Assembly: GCF_010435915.1 (NCBI RefSeq)
Contig: NZ_JAAFZH010000005.1
Span: 402,396 to 466,395, forward strand
Origin: Spirosoma terrae
GTDB taxonomy: Bacteria; Bacteroidota; Bacteroidia; Cytophagales; Spirosomataceae
Length of the DNA: 64,000 bases
Reading direction: 5' to 3'
In this document: positions 43,893 to 52,149 of the stretch, one piece after another
How positions within the stretch are numbered: the first letter of the stretch is position 1
How the letters are laid out: every line of letters begins with the position of its first letter
Position numbers and translations under genes: made by a program
The notes under the pieces: model-generated
Told to the model about the DNA's origin: nothing
The model's input: the letters and a program-made list of their open reading frames with translations, nothing else
Database searches by the model: none

Positions 43893-44927
43893 ATGCAACG
43901 AAGAAATGGATTATTCTGGGGTATTTTTCTGCTAACGTTTGGCGTCCTTTTTCTGGCTCGTCGGGCTGGTTGGCTGGATGCCGATTGGCATTCGCTCGTA
44001 AATTTATGGCCAGTGTTGCTTATTCTAGCAGGCGTTAATATTATTCTTGAGCGACGTGGTAATCCAGCCGCATTCGTAACGACAGTGATGCTTGCGGTGG
44101 CGATACCAACCACTCTTTTTGGATTTTTCTCTCATAATCGCGATCGCGACCGAAGTCATTGGAGCTGGAATAACAACGATGATGACGATGAGCCTGATAA
44201 CGATAATGAGCGGGATGATGACAACGACGATGAGGATAGTAATGAAGATGATTATCGGTCCGAACGGAATGGGCGAAGAGAAAGCAAAATCCAGACTGAT
44301 ACATTTACGGAGTCGATGAATGCCGATACACGGGAAGCCGTTTTTAAGCTGGCTGGTGGGGCAGGTCGTTTTATTATCAGCGATCCAACATCTGAATTGA
44401 TCAAAGCTGACACCAGGCAGAATATAGGATCGTATTCAATGACGGTGGAGCGGGATGAGGCCACAAACACGCCTACCATTGAGTTGAAGCCTAAAGACGA
44501 AAATCATAACTTCGATCTGAAGGATGGCAATTTTGAGAATCGTGTGGATGTTCACCTGAACAACAAACCTGTCTGGACAATGGATATTGCACTAGGGGCC
44601 GGGCAGGGTGATCTGGACTTAAGCGCTTATACCGTAAAAAAGCTGAAACTGGCCGCTGGAGCTGCTGACCTTGATCTTAAGCTGGGCGCAAAAGCCGATC
44701 AGTCGGAGATCAAGCTTGATGTTGGTGCTGCTTCGATTACAGTGCGGGTTCCCAAAGAGGTGGGCTGCCGGGTCATAAAGGATGGGGCTCTTAACGTTGA
44801 ACGGCTGGAAGAGTTTACCGATGTTGGTGGTGGCGAGTTCGAAAGTCCTGGTTATTCGGCGGCTACCAAGAAAATGACTATTCGTTTCGACGGAGGGATC
44901 TCTAGCTTTAAAGTAATTCGCTATTAG
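43893..44927 (+). CDS. LiaF-like membrane protein with acidic linker
   Basis: A 344-residue protein. Residues 1-80 hold a LiaF/DUF5668-type membrane module (GLFWGIFLLTFGVLFLARRAG, LWPVLLILAGVNIILERRG, FVTTVMLAVAIPTTLFGFF). An unusually acidic linker follows (about residues 86-135: runs of Asp, Asn and Glu). Then comes a repetitive beta region (about 145-344) with AGGAGRFIIS, LAAGAADLDLKLGAKADQSEIKLDVGAASITVRVP and a final FDGGISSFKVIRY, matching the toastrack/DUF2154 domain of LiaF. In Bacillus LiaF restrains the LiaRS cell-envelope stress system; in Bacteroidota the function is unstudied. It is co-oriented with PspC and ends before a large hairpin. Confidence 0.85.
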   Translation: MQRRNGLFWGIFLLTFGVLFLARRAGWLDADWHSLVNLWPVLLILAGVNIILERRGNPAAFVTTVMLAVAIPTTLFGFFSHNRDRDRSHWSWNNNDDDDEPDNDNERDDDNDDEDSNEDDYRSERNGRRESKIQTDTFTESMNADTREAVFKLAGGAGRFIISDPTSELIKADTRQNIGSYSMTVERDEATNTPTIELKPKDENHNFDLKDGNFENRVDVHLNNKPVWTMDIALGAGQGDLDLSAYTVKKLKLAAGAADLDLKLGAKADQSEIKLDVGAASITVRVPKEVGCRVIKDGALNVERLEEFTDVGGGEFESPGYSAATKKMTIRFDGGISSFKVIRY

Positions 44928-44951
44928 CCAGAACCGCTCCGGCGGCCCGGC

Positions 44952-45034
44952 GGGATTTGACTGACCGACGTTGATTTTGGTTTCAAAGAAGCGCTTTAAT
45001 CACCCACAAAATCAACGTCGGTCAGTTAAATCCC
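44952..45034. terminator. Long inverted repeat between convergent genes
   Basis: Two 28-base arms (44952-44979 and 45007-45034) pair perfectly except for one G.U position, with a 27-base loop that contains its own small AAAG/CTTT hairpin. Free of a T-run, it sits between the convergent LiaF-like and Spy-like genes, where it may end or stabilise both transcripts. Its length exceeds normal terminators and suggests a mobile palindromic element or strong RNA structure. Confidence 0.75.
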
Positions 45035-45046
45035 AATAATCCCGGT

Positions 45047-45481
45047 TTAGTTTTGGTTATTCAATCGATTGATTAGCATTCGATTGAATGTTTGTTCCGT
45101 TTTATACAACTCAGTGAGTTGAGCGGGCGATATAACTTTTAGGAATCGACTCATGTATTCCTCATCAAGATCAGCGAGCTTCTGTTTTGTCGCATTGATC
45201 TCGCGTAGGCCATTCACCAGTTGATTTTCATTCAAATTCGTACGTCCGGGCTCATTGCTCAGTTGCCGAATTCTACGATTAAGCTCCTGCTTCTTAGCAT
45301 TATATTCGTTATAAACTGCCCAGAATTGCGGAGCCTGATCTGTAGTCAGGTTCAACCGATTCGTAATCATGCCAATTTTGGCTGCTTCAATTTTCTGGCG
45401 TCCATTAAGGTCGTTTTGAGCCTGAGCGATGTGTGTTGTCATCACTAAAGCTATTAGCCAACCAATCCATGCGTGTCTCAT
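45047..45481 (-). CDS. Spy/LTxxQ-like periplasmic protein
   Basis: A 144-residue secreted helical protein with a signal peptide ending IAQAQ and an LTxxQ-type motif, LNLTTDQAPQFW, followed by charged helices (KKQELNRRIRQLSN, LREINATKQKLADLDEEYM) and LKVISPAQLTELYK, the second hallmark of the Spy/CpxP-like family. An in-frame ATG at 45499 is also possible. It is the last gene of the ECF sigma operon, 8-26 bases after its predecessor, suggesting that the sigma factor controls an envelope-protein stress response that includes this chaperone-like protein (inference). Confidence 0.8.
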   Translation of the reverse strand: MRHAWIGWLIALVMTTHIAQAQNDLNGRQKIEAAKIGMITNRLNLTTDQAPQFWAVYNEYNAKKQELNRRIRQLSNEPGRTNLNENQLVNGLREINATKQKLADLDEEYMSRFLKVISPAQLTELYKTEQTFNRMLINRLNNQN

Positions 45482-45507
45482 CACCGTAAAATTTACCATT
45501 CTATAAA

Positions 45508-45972
45508 TCAGGAGTCGATGCCTAGGCTTTCTGCTACGTTTTGTTCGTCAATGAGTCGTTGGATCTCGGCAGGTTTTACATTTAAGTACTGAATGGCCGT
45601 TGTATCACTACCCATTGACGAGTGGATTTGCTGACTGTCTACAAGCTCGTAGGGGTCAACACCCTGATCGTCCAGATAAGCTGCAATTACGTCGTCAGTC
45701 ACACCCGCTAAAGCCTCATTTCCTAAAGACTCCTGTCGTTGTGGTATTGTTTTCCAGATCATTACAGCAATCAGGCTGGCGCCTACCAGTGAAGTGGCTG
45801 TTCGCTGCCATGACCAACTGATACTAAATGCTGGTTTGGGCTTGCGTGTGACGCGAGCTTGTACCCGCGACGGCAACTGATCGAAGTAGCCATCGGGTGC
45901 CCTGAACGGTTGTTGCCTGAGCGGATGTTCGGGGGGAAGTTCGTCAAGCCTAAAATTGTTCATTTCGTCCAT
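45508..45972 (-). CDS. Probable membrane-bound regulator of the ECF sigma factor
   Basis: A 154-residue protein with a polar N-terminal segment (NFRLDELPPEHPLRQQPFRAPDGYFDQLP), one transmembrane helix (TATSLVGASLIAVMIWK, about residues 61-77), and a C-terminal periplasmic part rich in acidic residues. The order cytosolic domain, single helix and outside domain, and the position directly after the sigma gene (69-base gap), are typical of anti-sigma factors. It lacks the zinc-binding HxxxCxxC motif. The function is inferred mainly from context. The helical N-terminal PEHPLRQQPF motif is shared with other sigma-adjacent proteins of Bacteroidota as far as I can recall. Confidence 0.6.
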   Translation of the reverse strand: MDEMNNFRLDELPPEHPLRQQPFRAPDGYFDQLPSRVQARVTRKPKPAFSISWSWQRTATSLVGASLIAVMIWKTIPQRQESLGNEALAGVTDDVIAAYLDDQGVDPYELVDSQQIHSSMGSDTTAIQYLNVKPAEIQRLIDEQNVAESLGIDS

Positions 45973-46041
45973 TGTCGTTCTGTGTACAAGTTACACAATT
46001 CGTTCTGTATATGAGATTTGACAAGACACATACGCTGAGGT

Positions 46042-46614
46042 TTAATCTGATGTATCAGAATTATGTAGATAATCTTCAATTTTTTTAACCGCTAAGTGGT
46101 AAGAGGCTTTTAAAGCCCCAACCGACGTACCGGTTACCTCGGCAATGTCTTCGTATTTCATATCGTCAAAATACTTCATATTGAAAACCAGACGTTGCTT
46201 ATCTGGCAGCTTCAGAAGGGCTTTCTGTAACTTCAACTGGACGTCTTCTCCGCTGGGGCTATTGCCCGACGTGACAAAATCCGAGTTGCTCTCCAACTTT
46301 TCCATCAACTCGCCTTCTACATCGCCTATTGGCAGGAAAAAACGTCGACGCTTTTTGTTCAGGAAGTTCAGGCATTCGTTGGTAGCAATACGGTATATCC
46401 AGGTGTATAACTGACTATCACCTCGAAACTGTTCCAGGCTATTCCAGACTTTAATAAATGTTTCCTGTACCAAATCATCGGCATCGTCGTGGTCAATAAC
46501 CATCTTTCGGATATGCCAATAAATTTTCTGCTGATACTGTCGTACCAGCAGATTAAAGGCATAGTTCCGGCTCGACGGATCGCGATATTTAGCGAGGAGT
46601 TCTGCGTCAGTCAT
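46042..46614 (-). CDS. ECF-subfamily RNA polymerase sigma factor
   Basis: A 190-residue sigma factor. Region 2 is clear: NLLVRQYQQKIYWHIRKMVIDHDDADDLVQETFIKVWNSLEQF, including the DDLVQETF -10-recognition helix, and the TWIYRIATNECLNFL helix. Region 4 is LLKLPDKQRLVFNMKYFDDMKYEDIAEVTGTSVGALKASYHLAVKKIEDYL. Region 1 and 3 are absent, as in ECF factors. It leads an operon with a membrane protein and a Spy-like protein, suggesting an envelope-stress regulon. The start ATG is at 46612-46614. Confidence 0.93.
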   Translation of the reverse strand: MTDAELLAKYRDPSSRNYAFNLLVRQYQQKIYWHIRKMVIDHDDADDLVQETFIKVWNSLEQFRGDSQLYTWIYRIATNECLNFLNKKRRRFFLPIGDVEGELMEKLESNSDFVTSGNSPSGEDVQLKLQKALLKLPDKQRLVFNMKYFDDMKYEDIAEVTGTSVGALKASYHLAVKKIEDYLHNSDTSD

Positions 46615-46621
46615 TTTAGTC

Positions 46622-46711
46622 CAGTTTTCAGTTTTCAGTTTTCAGTTTTCAGTGGCTGATGCAAAATCGCTTCGCGCACTGAAAACCGAAAGCTGAACAC
46701 TGAAAACTAAT
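46622..46711. repeat. Inverted AGTTTTCAG repeat element
   Basis: Four and a half tandem copies of the 7-base unit CAGTTTT (46622-46653) are followed by an inverted counterpart, ACTGAAAACCGAAAGCTGAACACTGAAAACT (46679 on, written here in part: ACTGAAAACCGAAAGCTGAA), so the transcript could fold into a long A/U-rich hairpin. It fills the gap between the sigma factor start and the transketolase stop. Related elements lie at 54306-54415 and 57583-57672. Confidence 0.6.
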
Positions 46712-47663
46712 TTTTTCTTGCTATTACTTTCTTCACCTGCTCAACGATCTTGTCAGCAGTAAGACCATATTTCTGCATGAGTTGATCAGGCGTTCCACTT
46801 TCTCCGAACGTATCGTGTACGCCGACATATTCAATTGGAGCCGGGTAATTGCGGGCCAATACCTGGGCTACGCTATCGCCGAGGCCACCATTAAGCATAT
46901 GCTCTTCGGCCGAAACAGCACAACCCGTTTTCTTTACCGATGCCAGAATAGCTTCTTCATCTAACGGTTTAATGGTGTGAATGTTGATAATGTCGGCTTC
47001 AATTCCTTCGGCAGCGAGTATTTCGCCTGCTTTGATGGATTCCCAAACCAGATGGCCGGTACAGAAAATAGATACATCCGAACCCTCATTAACAGTCCAC
47101 GCTTTACCAATTTCAAATTTCTGGTCGGCAGGCGTAAAAACAGGAATCACCGGACGGCCAAACCGTAGATAGACTGGTCCTTCGTGTTCGGCAATAGCTA
47201 ACGTAGCGGCTTTGGTCTGGTTATAATCGCAGGGATTAATAACCGTCATGTTCGGCAGCATTTTCATCATGCCCAGATCTTCCAGAATCTGGTGCGTAGC
47301 ACCGTCTTCGCCTAACGTAACACCGGCGTGTGACGCGCAGATTTTAACGTTTTTGTTTGAATAGGCTACCGATTGACGAATCTGGTCGTAAACACGACCC
47401 GTAGCGAAGTTAGCGAACGTAGTGGCAAACGGAATATAACCGCCGATGGTCAGTCCTGCCGATACGCCGATCATATTTGCTTCAGCAATACCACACTGAA
47501 CAAACCGCTCAGGATTTTCTTTGATGAACGCTTCAAGCTTTAAAGAACCAGCTAAATCGGCGGTGAGTGCAACAACATTTGGATTGGTTTTGCCCAGCTC
47601 GGCAATGCCCGCACCGAAGCCCGAGCGAGTGTCTTTCTTTTCGGTATACTCGTATTTTTTCAT
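46707..47663 (-). CDS. Transketolase, C-terminal subunit
   Basis: A 318-residue protein matching the pyrimidine-binding and C-terminal domains of transketolase: GFGAGIAELGKTNPNVVALTADLAGS, FVQCGIAEANMIGVSAGL (with the catalytic Glu of the GIAEAN region that contacts thiamine diphosphate), GATHQILEDLGMM and ADIINIHTIKPLDEEAI. It needs the N-terminal subunit encoded just upstream (47771-48628) to bind the diphosphate end of the cofactor. The split arrangement is common in Bacteroidota and archaea. Pathway: pentose phosphate pathway and aromatic precursor supply. Confidence 0.93.
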   Translation of the reverse strand: MKKYEYTEKKDTRSGFGAGIAELGKTNPNVVALTADLAGSLKLEAFIKENPERFVQCGIAEANMIGVSAGLTIGGYIPFATTFANFATGRVYDQIRQSVAYSNKNVKICASHAGVTLGEDGATHQILEDLGMMKMLPNMTVINPCDYNQTKAATLAIAEHEGPVYLRFGRPVIPVFTPADQKFEIGKAWTVNEGSDVSIFCTGHLVWESIKAGEILAAEGIEADIINIHTIKPLDEEAILASVKKTGCAVSAEEHMLNGGLGDSVAQVLARNYPAPIEYVGVHDTFGESGTPDQLMQKYGLTADKIVEQVKKVIARKN

Positions 47664-47770
47664 TTTCTAAGGTTCTGTTCAATGTGCCTCATCCAGAAAA
47701 AAAGACGAAGCACAGGGTAGTTAAATGGCCTAATGAGATATACTGTATTGTATTACGTCTCTACAATAAA

Positions 47771-48628
47771 TTAATAATCTGAATAGCCTACTGTTAAAGG
47801 AAGCTGGTTGAGGGCTTGTTCCAACTGTTCGGCATTCGGCGCAATACCATGCCATTTGTGGCTGCCCATCATATAGTCGACTCCGTAGCCCATCTCGGTG
47901 TGCATCAGAATCAAAGTCGGTACGTCGGGGTCTTCCTGCGATTTTTTGAGCGTTTTCACTACGTCGGCCATGTCGTTGCCCTTCATTTCGTCAACGTGCC
48001 AGCCGAAAGCCCGGTATTTAGCACCCAGGTCGCGGTTATCGTTCACGTTACGTGTCGAACCATCGATTTGGGCGTAGTTGTAATCGATAACGGCAGTCAG
48101 GTTGCCCAATTTTTTGTTGGGAGCAAACTGGGCAGCTTCCCAGATCTGACCTTCCTGCTGTTCGCCGTCGCCCATCAGAACGAAGACATGACTTTTGTCG
48201 CCATTAAGTTTTTTGGCATAGGCGGCTCCAGACGCAACAGAAAGTCCCTGGCCTAACGAACCCGATGCAATACGAACGCCAGGAAGATGCTCGGCGGTGG
48301 TTGGGTGACCCTGTAAACGGCTATCCAGCTTCCGGAACGTAGATAACTCACTGAGCGGGAAATAGCCAGCCCGTGCTAGAACTGAATAAAATACGGGGGA
48401 AATATGCCCATTCGACAGGAAGAAAATATCTTCATCGCGACCATTCATATCGAAAATTACCTTGCCATCAGCATCTCTTTTAAGATTCATGACATCAAAA
48501 TAAAGGGCGACCAGAAAGTCTGTGCAGCCAAGGGAGCCTCCTGGGTGCCCAGAGTTAACAGCTGCTACCATGCGAACGATGTCGCGCCGAACGGCGGTGG
48601 CGGTGTGTTCGAGTTGTTCGAGTTCCAT
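47771..48628 (-). CDS. Transketolase, N-terminal subunit
   Basis: A 285-residue protein, the N-terminal half of a split transketolase. It has the diphosphate-binding motif GDGEQQEGQIWEAAQFA, preceded by the GHPGGSLGCTDFLVALYF region and HGNLTAVIDYN-like strands (KLGNLTAVIDYNYAQIDG). The ATG at 48628 starts MELEQLEHTA; a GTG upstream at 48652 in the same frame is less likely. It pairs with the C-terminal subunit 107 bases downstream on the same strand. Together they form the transketolase that moves two-carbon units between sugar phosphates. Confidence 0.93.
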   Translation of the reverse strand: MELEQLEHTATAVRRDIVRMVAAVNSGHPGGSLGCTDFLVALYFDVMNLKRDADGKVIFDMNGRDEDIFFLSNGHISPVFYSVLARAGYFPLSELSTFRKLDSRLQGHPTTAEHLPGVRIASGSLGQGLSVASGAAYAKKLNGDKSHVFVLMGDGEQQEGQIWEAAQFAPNKKLGNLTAVIDYNYAQIDGSTRNVNDNRDLGAKYRAFGWHVDEMKGNDMADVVKTLKKSQEDPDVPTLILMHTEMGYGVDYMMGSHKWHGIAPNAEQLEQALNQLPLTVGYSDY

Positions 48629-48704
48629 GTAGTTAATGGTGCGGACGCCCACGGCCGCATCTGATACGTATAGGGAAAGGCGGACGTGGGCGCCCGCACG
48701 TAGA

Positions 48705-49154
48705 TTAGTTTAAAATTTGGTTTGCGTGGTTCTTGGTGTCCACTTTATTGATTATTTCGGTAATAATACCATTTTCGTCAATAATAAACGTAGTACGAAC
48801 CGTACCCATAAATGTACGGCCATACATAGATTTCTCCTGCCAAACGCCATACGATGTCACAATCTGCTGATCAGGGTCGGCTACTAAGGTAAACGGCAGG
48901 TCGTATTTACCGGCAAATTTTTTGTGAGATTTAGCATCGTCGACACTTACACCAAGTACTTCATAACCGGCAGCTTTCAGCGCGGTGTAGTTGTCGCGAA
49001 GGCTACAGGCCTGCGCCGTACAGCCGGGCGTGTCGTCCTTGGGATAAAAATACAGGACAACTTTCTTGCCTCGAAAATCAGCGAGGCTAATTGGCTGGCC
49101 ATCTTGATCTGTACTGGTAAAATCTGGGGCTTGATCGCCAATACGTAAGCTCAT
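48705..49154 (-). CDS. bcp: Thioredoxin-dependent peroxiredoxin (Bcp/PrxQ type)
   Basis: A 149-residue peroxiredoxin. The peroxidatic and resolving Cys lie in DDTPGCTAQACSLRD, the CxxxxC pattern of the Bcp/PrxQ class, and the thioredoxin-fold elements YFYPKDD and ADPDQQIVTSYGVW follow. The ATG at 49154 starts MSLRIGDQAPDF, the family N-terminus; the in-frame ATG at 49178 is less likely. It reduces hydroperoxides using thioredoxin. It is 21 bases from the M23 peptidase gene stop and 76 bases from the transketolase genes, all on the minus strand. Confidence 0.92.
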   Translation of the reverse strand: MSLRIGDQAPDFTSTDQDGQPISLADFRGKKVVLYFYPKDDTPGCTAQACSLRDNYTALKAAGYEVLGVSVDDAKSHKKFAGKYDLPFTLVADPDQQIVTSYGVWQEKSMYGRTFMGTVRTTFIIDENGIITEIINKVDTKNHANQILN

Positions 49155-49199
49155 TATGAATTTGATTTTATCGGTCAAAAGATAAACAATACAGGCTAA

Positions 49200-51272
49200 T
49201 TACCTTCTTTTTTTGCGCTTAGGCACTGCTTTATGCCGCACTGGGCGTGGAACCTGAATAGTTGTGCTGTCTGAGCCTATATTTCCAGATCGGTCTTTCA
49301 CCTGAACAATTACTTCCGCTCCATCCTCAAACAATTGCTCCGGGTCGAGTTTATCCGACCAAAGCAAGGCACGTTTGTAATCATATTGCATCAACACCCA
49401 TTCGCCATCCACTAAAGCTCTAAACTCAGCAATGCCTGATAGATCGTCTCTGATTTTTGCCGTTATGCCTTTAGGCGTTGCCGATTGAATGGCCACTGTT
49501 GGAGGATTGGCATCTGTCATTAATTGGAAACGACCCAGATTGCGGGTTTTAAATTCGATTTTACCTTTCGTCCACGTGCCACCCAGAAAACTTTTGTGAT
49601 TACCATTGGTCCAATACGCTTTGGTGCGCATCGTATCGATAGCAATGGGGTAGTTGGGTACGTACTGAACGGTTAATGGCTCGTTGATTGGGATTGTAGA
49701 CTGGTTTATCTCCAGTCCACCGCCCGGAAGTGTTCGCATAGCCAGATACAACGTATCAAATAGCGTTTTCTGACCAAAGTTAAGTCGTGCATTACCATCA
49801 ACAATAACTTCGCTTCGGCCAGGTATAATTCGCTTTTTAAAATACGTGCGAACGACACCTTTACCGAACTGCACGGAATCGGGTAGATGCTGACGCAAAT
49901 CTATAAGATAAACCGCTTGGTTGTTACGCATGTAGCTGACGGGTTGCTCCACAATAGAGTGCCCTACGTGTAATTTAGCTACCAGTGGCTCGTCGGTTGA
50001 GATATTTTTTACCGCCAGCTTCAGTACGTTTTCATCGGTAGTTATTGTTGCAGACGGCTCGCCAATAAACGACGGACTCGTATTGGGCGACGGCTGAATG
50101 GCTAACGAATCGGACCTATTAGCGGATGGGGGAGGTGGCTCTGGTAAGATGGTAAAGGTCAGATGAGCCGCATGGTCAAAAGCGTCGTATAGTGTTAACG
50201 TAACTTCGTGGGGCTGGCCGTCCAGGAGAGGGAGCCTACCCCGATAGGCAGCGTTACTCTGCAGTTTATACAAGTTCATGATATTACCATCGGCGATGTA
50301 GCCACGATGATAACGCTGTCCACTGATTTGCTCTACTTCATAGTTTTCGTGAATGTTCATAAACCGAGTCTGCTCATTCGGAAAACTGTTCATGTTATAG
50401 GCAAATACTTCCCGGCCATCGAGTCGGATTTCAAGGCAGTTAATACCATTTCGATAAGGGGAGCCATTGGCTTTGTCGTACCCCAGTATTTCCAGGCCGA
50501 TCAGGCCGGAAGCTGTGATAGGCTGTGTGATTACGTAAGACCCATCGGCCCGACGAACGGGAACGTAACTGATACGTTGGTATTCGCCATTAATACGTGA
50601 CGTAGCCGTCATGGTCTTTAGGGCTACCCGTTCGAAATACGGAGGAATATCGTCCTGAAGCTCAGAGAAGCCGTATAGTAATGGATTGATCAGATTGTCT
50701 TTGGCGTCACGAACCTCAAAGTGAAGATGGGGGCCTCCAGAACCTCCGGTGTTGCCAGAAGCAGCAATCACATCACCTTGTTTCACCGGGAATCGACCCG
50801 GTGCCGGACGAAGGTCAATCTCGAAGGTTTTCTTTGCGTATTGCTGTGAACGTAAATAGGTACCTAACGTATCGTTTAAATTACGGAGGTGGCCATATAC
50901 GGTTGTCAGACCATTGGGGTGTTTAATGAACACTACGTTACCATAGCCGCCGGTGAAGACCGCAATCCGTGAGATGTAACCATCAGCCGCTGCATGTACA
51001 TCCAGGCCTTCCCGTCCGCCAGTACGTATATCCAGCCCTGCATGAAAGTGGTTCGCTCTTAAATCCCCCAATCCTCCGGACAGTGAGTTGGCCGATCCAG
51101 GCATAATTGGGAACATAAAATAACCCGCTGGTGCTACTGCAGGGGCATCGTGGCGGGTTACTGGAACAGTTGGTTCATCTGGCTTTTTGGAGGAATCAGC
51201 GTTAGGTTGACCGAATGTCGGCCCTGAACTTATTAGCGCTGCCAGAAAACTATACTTTATGAGTTGTTTCAA
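49200..51272 (-). CDS. M23-family metallopeptidase
   Basis: A 690-residue secreted protein. The signal peptide ends GPTFGQ. The LytM/M23 domain (about residues 60-205) has the zinc ligands in HFHAGLDIRTGG (His and Asp) and HLHFEVRD, plus GYGNVVFIKHPNGLTTVYGHL and SGNTGGSGGPH. The remaining two-thirds is a series of beta domains (with TLTLYDAFDHAAHLTF and VYLIDLRQHLPD) and ends in a basic tail KRKKRR. M23 enzymes cut peptidoglycan cross-links, and the long extra part suggests a cell-wall-bound role. All catalytic residues appear intact. Confidence 0.9.
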   Translation of the reverse strand: MKQLIKYSFLAALISSGPTFGQPNADSSKKPDEPTVPVTRHDAPAVAPAGYFMFPIMPGSANSLSGGLGDLRANHFHAGLDIRTGGREGLDVHAAADGYISRIAVFTGGYGNVVFIKHPNGLTTVYGHLRNLNDTLGTYLRSQQYAKKTFEIDLRPAPGRFPVKQGDVIAASGNTGGSGGPHLHFEVRDAKDNLINPLLYGFSELQDDIPPYFERVALKTMTATSRINGEYQRISYVPVRRADGSYVITQPITASGLIGLEILGYDKANGSPYRNGINCLEIRLDGREVFAYNMNSFPNEQTRFMNIHENYEVEQISGQRYHRGYIADGNIMNLYKLQSNAAYRGRLPLLDGQPHEVTLTLYDAFDHAAHLTFTILPEPPPPSANRSDSLAIQPSPNTSPSFIGEPSATITTDENVLKLAVKNISTDEPLVAKLHVGHSIVEQPVSYMRNNQAVYLIDLRQHLPDSVQFGKGVVRTYFKKRIIPGRSEVIVDGNARLNFGQKTLFDTLYLAMRTLPGGGLEINQSTIPINEPLTVQYVPNYPIAIDTMRTKAYWTNGNHKSFLGGTWTKGKIEFKTRNLGRFQLMTDANPPTVAIQSATPKGITAKIRDDLSGIAEFRALVDGEWVLMQYDYKRALLWSDKLDPEQLFEDGAEVIVQVKDRSGNIGSDSTTIQVPRPVRHKAVPKRKKRR

Positions 51273-51336
51273 AAGAAAAGTCGAAGCCTGCCGCCCAAAT
51301 TGTGCTTATAAAATATGAGCAGCTCAGTAATACCAT

Positions 51337-51948
51337 TTATTTAACGTCAACGGTTAACATAGGTTTATCCTCAATATAAGCCGTTAACTGATCGCCAATT
51401 TTCACGGGGCCAACGCCTTTAGGGGTTCCGGTGAAAATTACATCGCCTTGTTGCAGCAGAAAGTAACGCGAAACGAATGAAATGAGGTAGTCAATCTTAA
51501 ATAACATAAGGCTGGTATTGCCTAACTGCCGCGTTTCTCCGTTAAGATCTAATCGAAAATTGAGATTCTGTAAATCCGGATAATCTGTTTTAGGAACGAA
51601 ATTGGAAAGAGGGGCAGAGCCATTAAACCCCTTCGCTAGTTCCCAGGGAAGCCCTTTCGCCTTTAATTTACTCTGAAGATCACGAGCGGTAAAGTCGATA
51701 CCGATGCCAATTTCGTCGTAGTATTTATGCGCGAATTTCTCATCAATATTTTTTCCTACACGATTGATTTTAACCAGTATTTCAACCTCATAATGAACAT
51801 CAGTTGAAAAGCTTGGGTAGAAAAACGGTTCGTTTTTGAGTGGGATGGCCGTTTCCGGTTTCAAAAAAATGACAGGATCTTCAGGTTGTTCGTTGTTCAG
51901 CTCCTTGATATGTTCGGCGTAATTGCGGCCAACGGCGATAATTTTCAT
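51337..51948 (-). CDS. Fumarylacetoacetate hydrolase-family protein
   Basis: A 203-residue protein of the FAH fold: MKIIAVGRNYAEHIKEL, PVIFLKPETAIPLKN, the metal-binding VHYEVEILVKIN with two Glu, and GIGIDFTARDLQ with the Asp ligand, and ending with VIFTGTPKGVGPVKIGD. The short form resembles acylpyruvate hydrolases and YcgM-like proteins that act on oxaloacetate or acylpyruvates. The substrate is not predictable. It is a single-gene unit on the minus strand between the M23 peptidase and the divergent M48 gene. Confidence 0.9.
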   Translation of the reverse strand: MKIIAVGRNYAEHIKELNNEQPEDPVIFLKPETAIPLKNEPFFYPSFSTDVHYEVEILVKINRVGKNIDEKFAHKYYDEIGIGIDFTARDLQSKLKAKGLPWELAKGFNGSAPLSNFVPKTDYPDLQNLNFRLDLNGETRQLGNTSLMLFKIDYLISFVSRYFLLQQGDVIFTGTPKGVGPVKIGDQLTAYIEDKPMLTVDVK

Positions 51949-52149
51949 AGGTAGGTGAGGTTAAAGCCTCAATAGATTAGATAAATAGTTGTAAGCTAAA
52001 CTTGCCGTACACTAAACTATTTAGAATACCACAAATCTAAGGAGTAATGACAGGTAGACCGCAATATGCTGGAAAAATTTGAACAAATCCGGTACTTTGC
52101 GGGTCATATTACGTCAGAACCATTCTGTCAGACATAAACCTATTTAATA

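Noticed and set aside
46622..46653. Possible CRISPR-like array
   Set aside because: The unit is only seven bases long, perfectly tandem and without spacers; it is a short tandem repeat.
50208..50600. 130-residue frame on the plus strand
   Set aside because: It is antisense to the M23 peptidase gene and lacks any recognisable motif.
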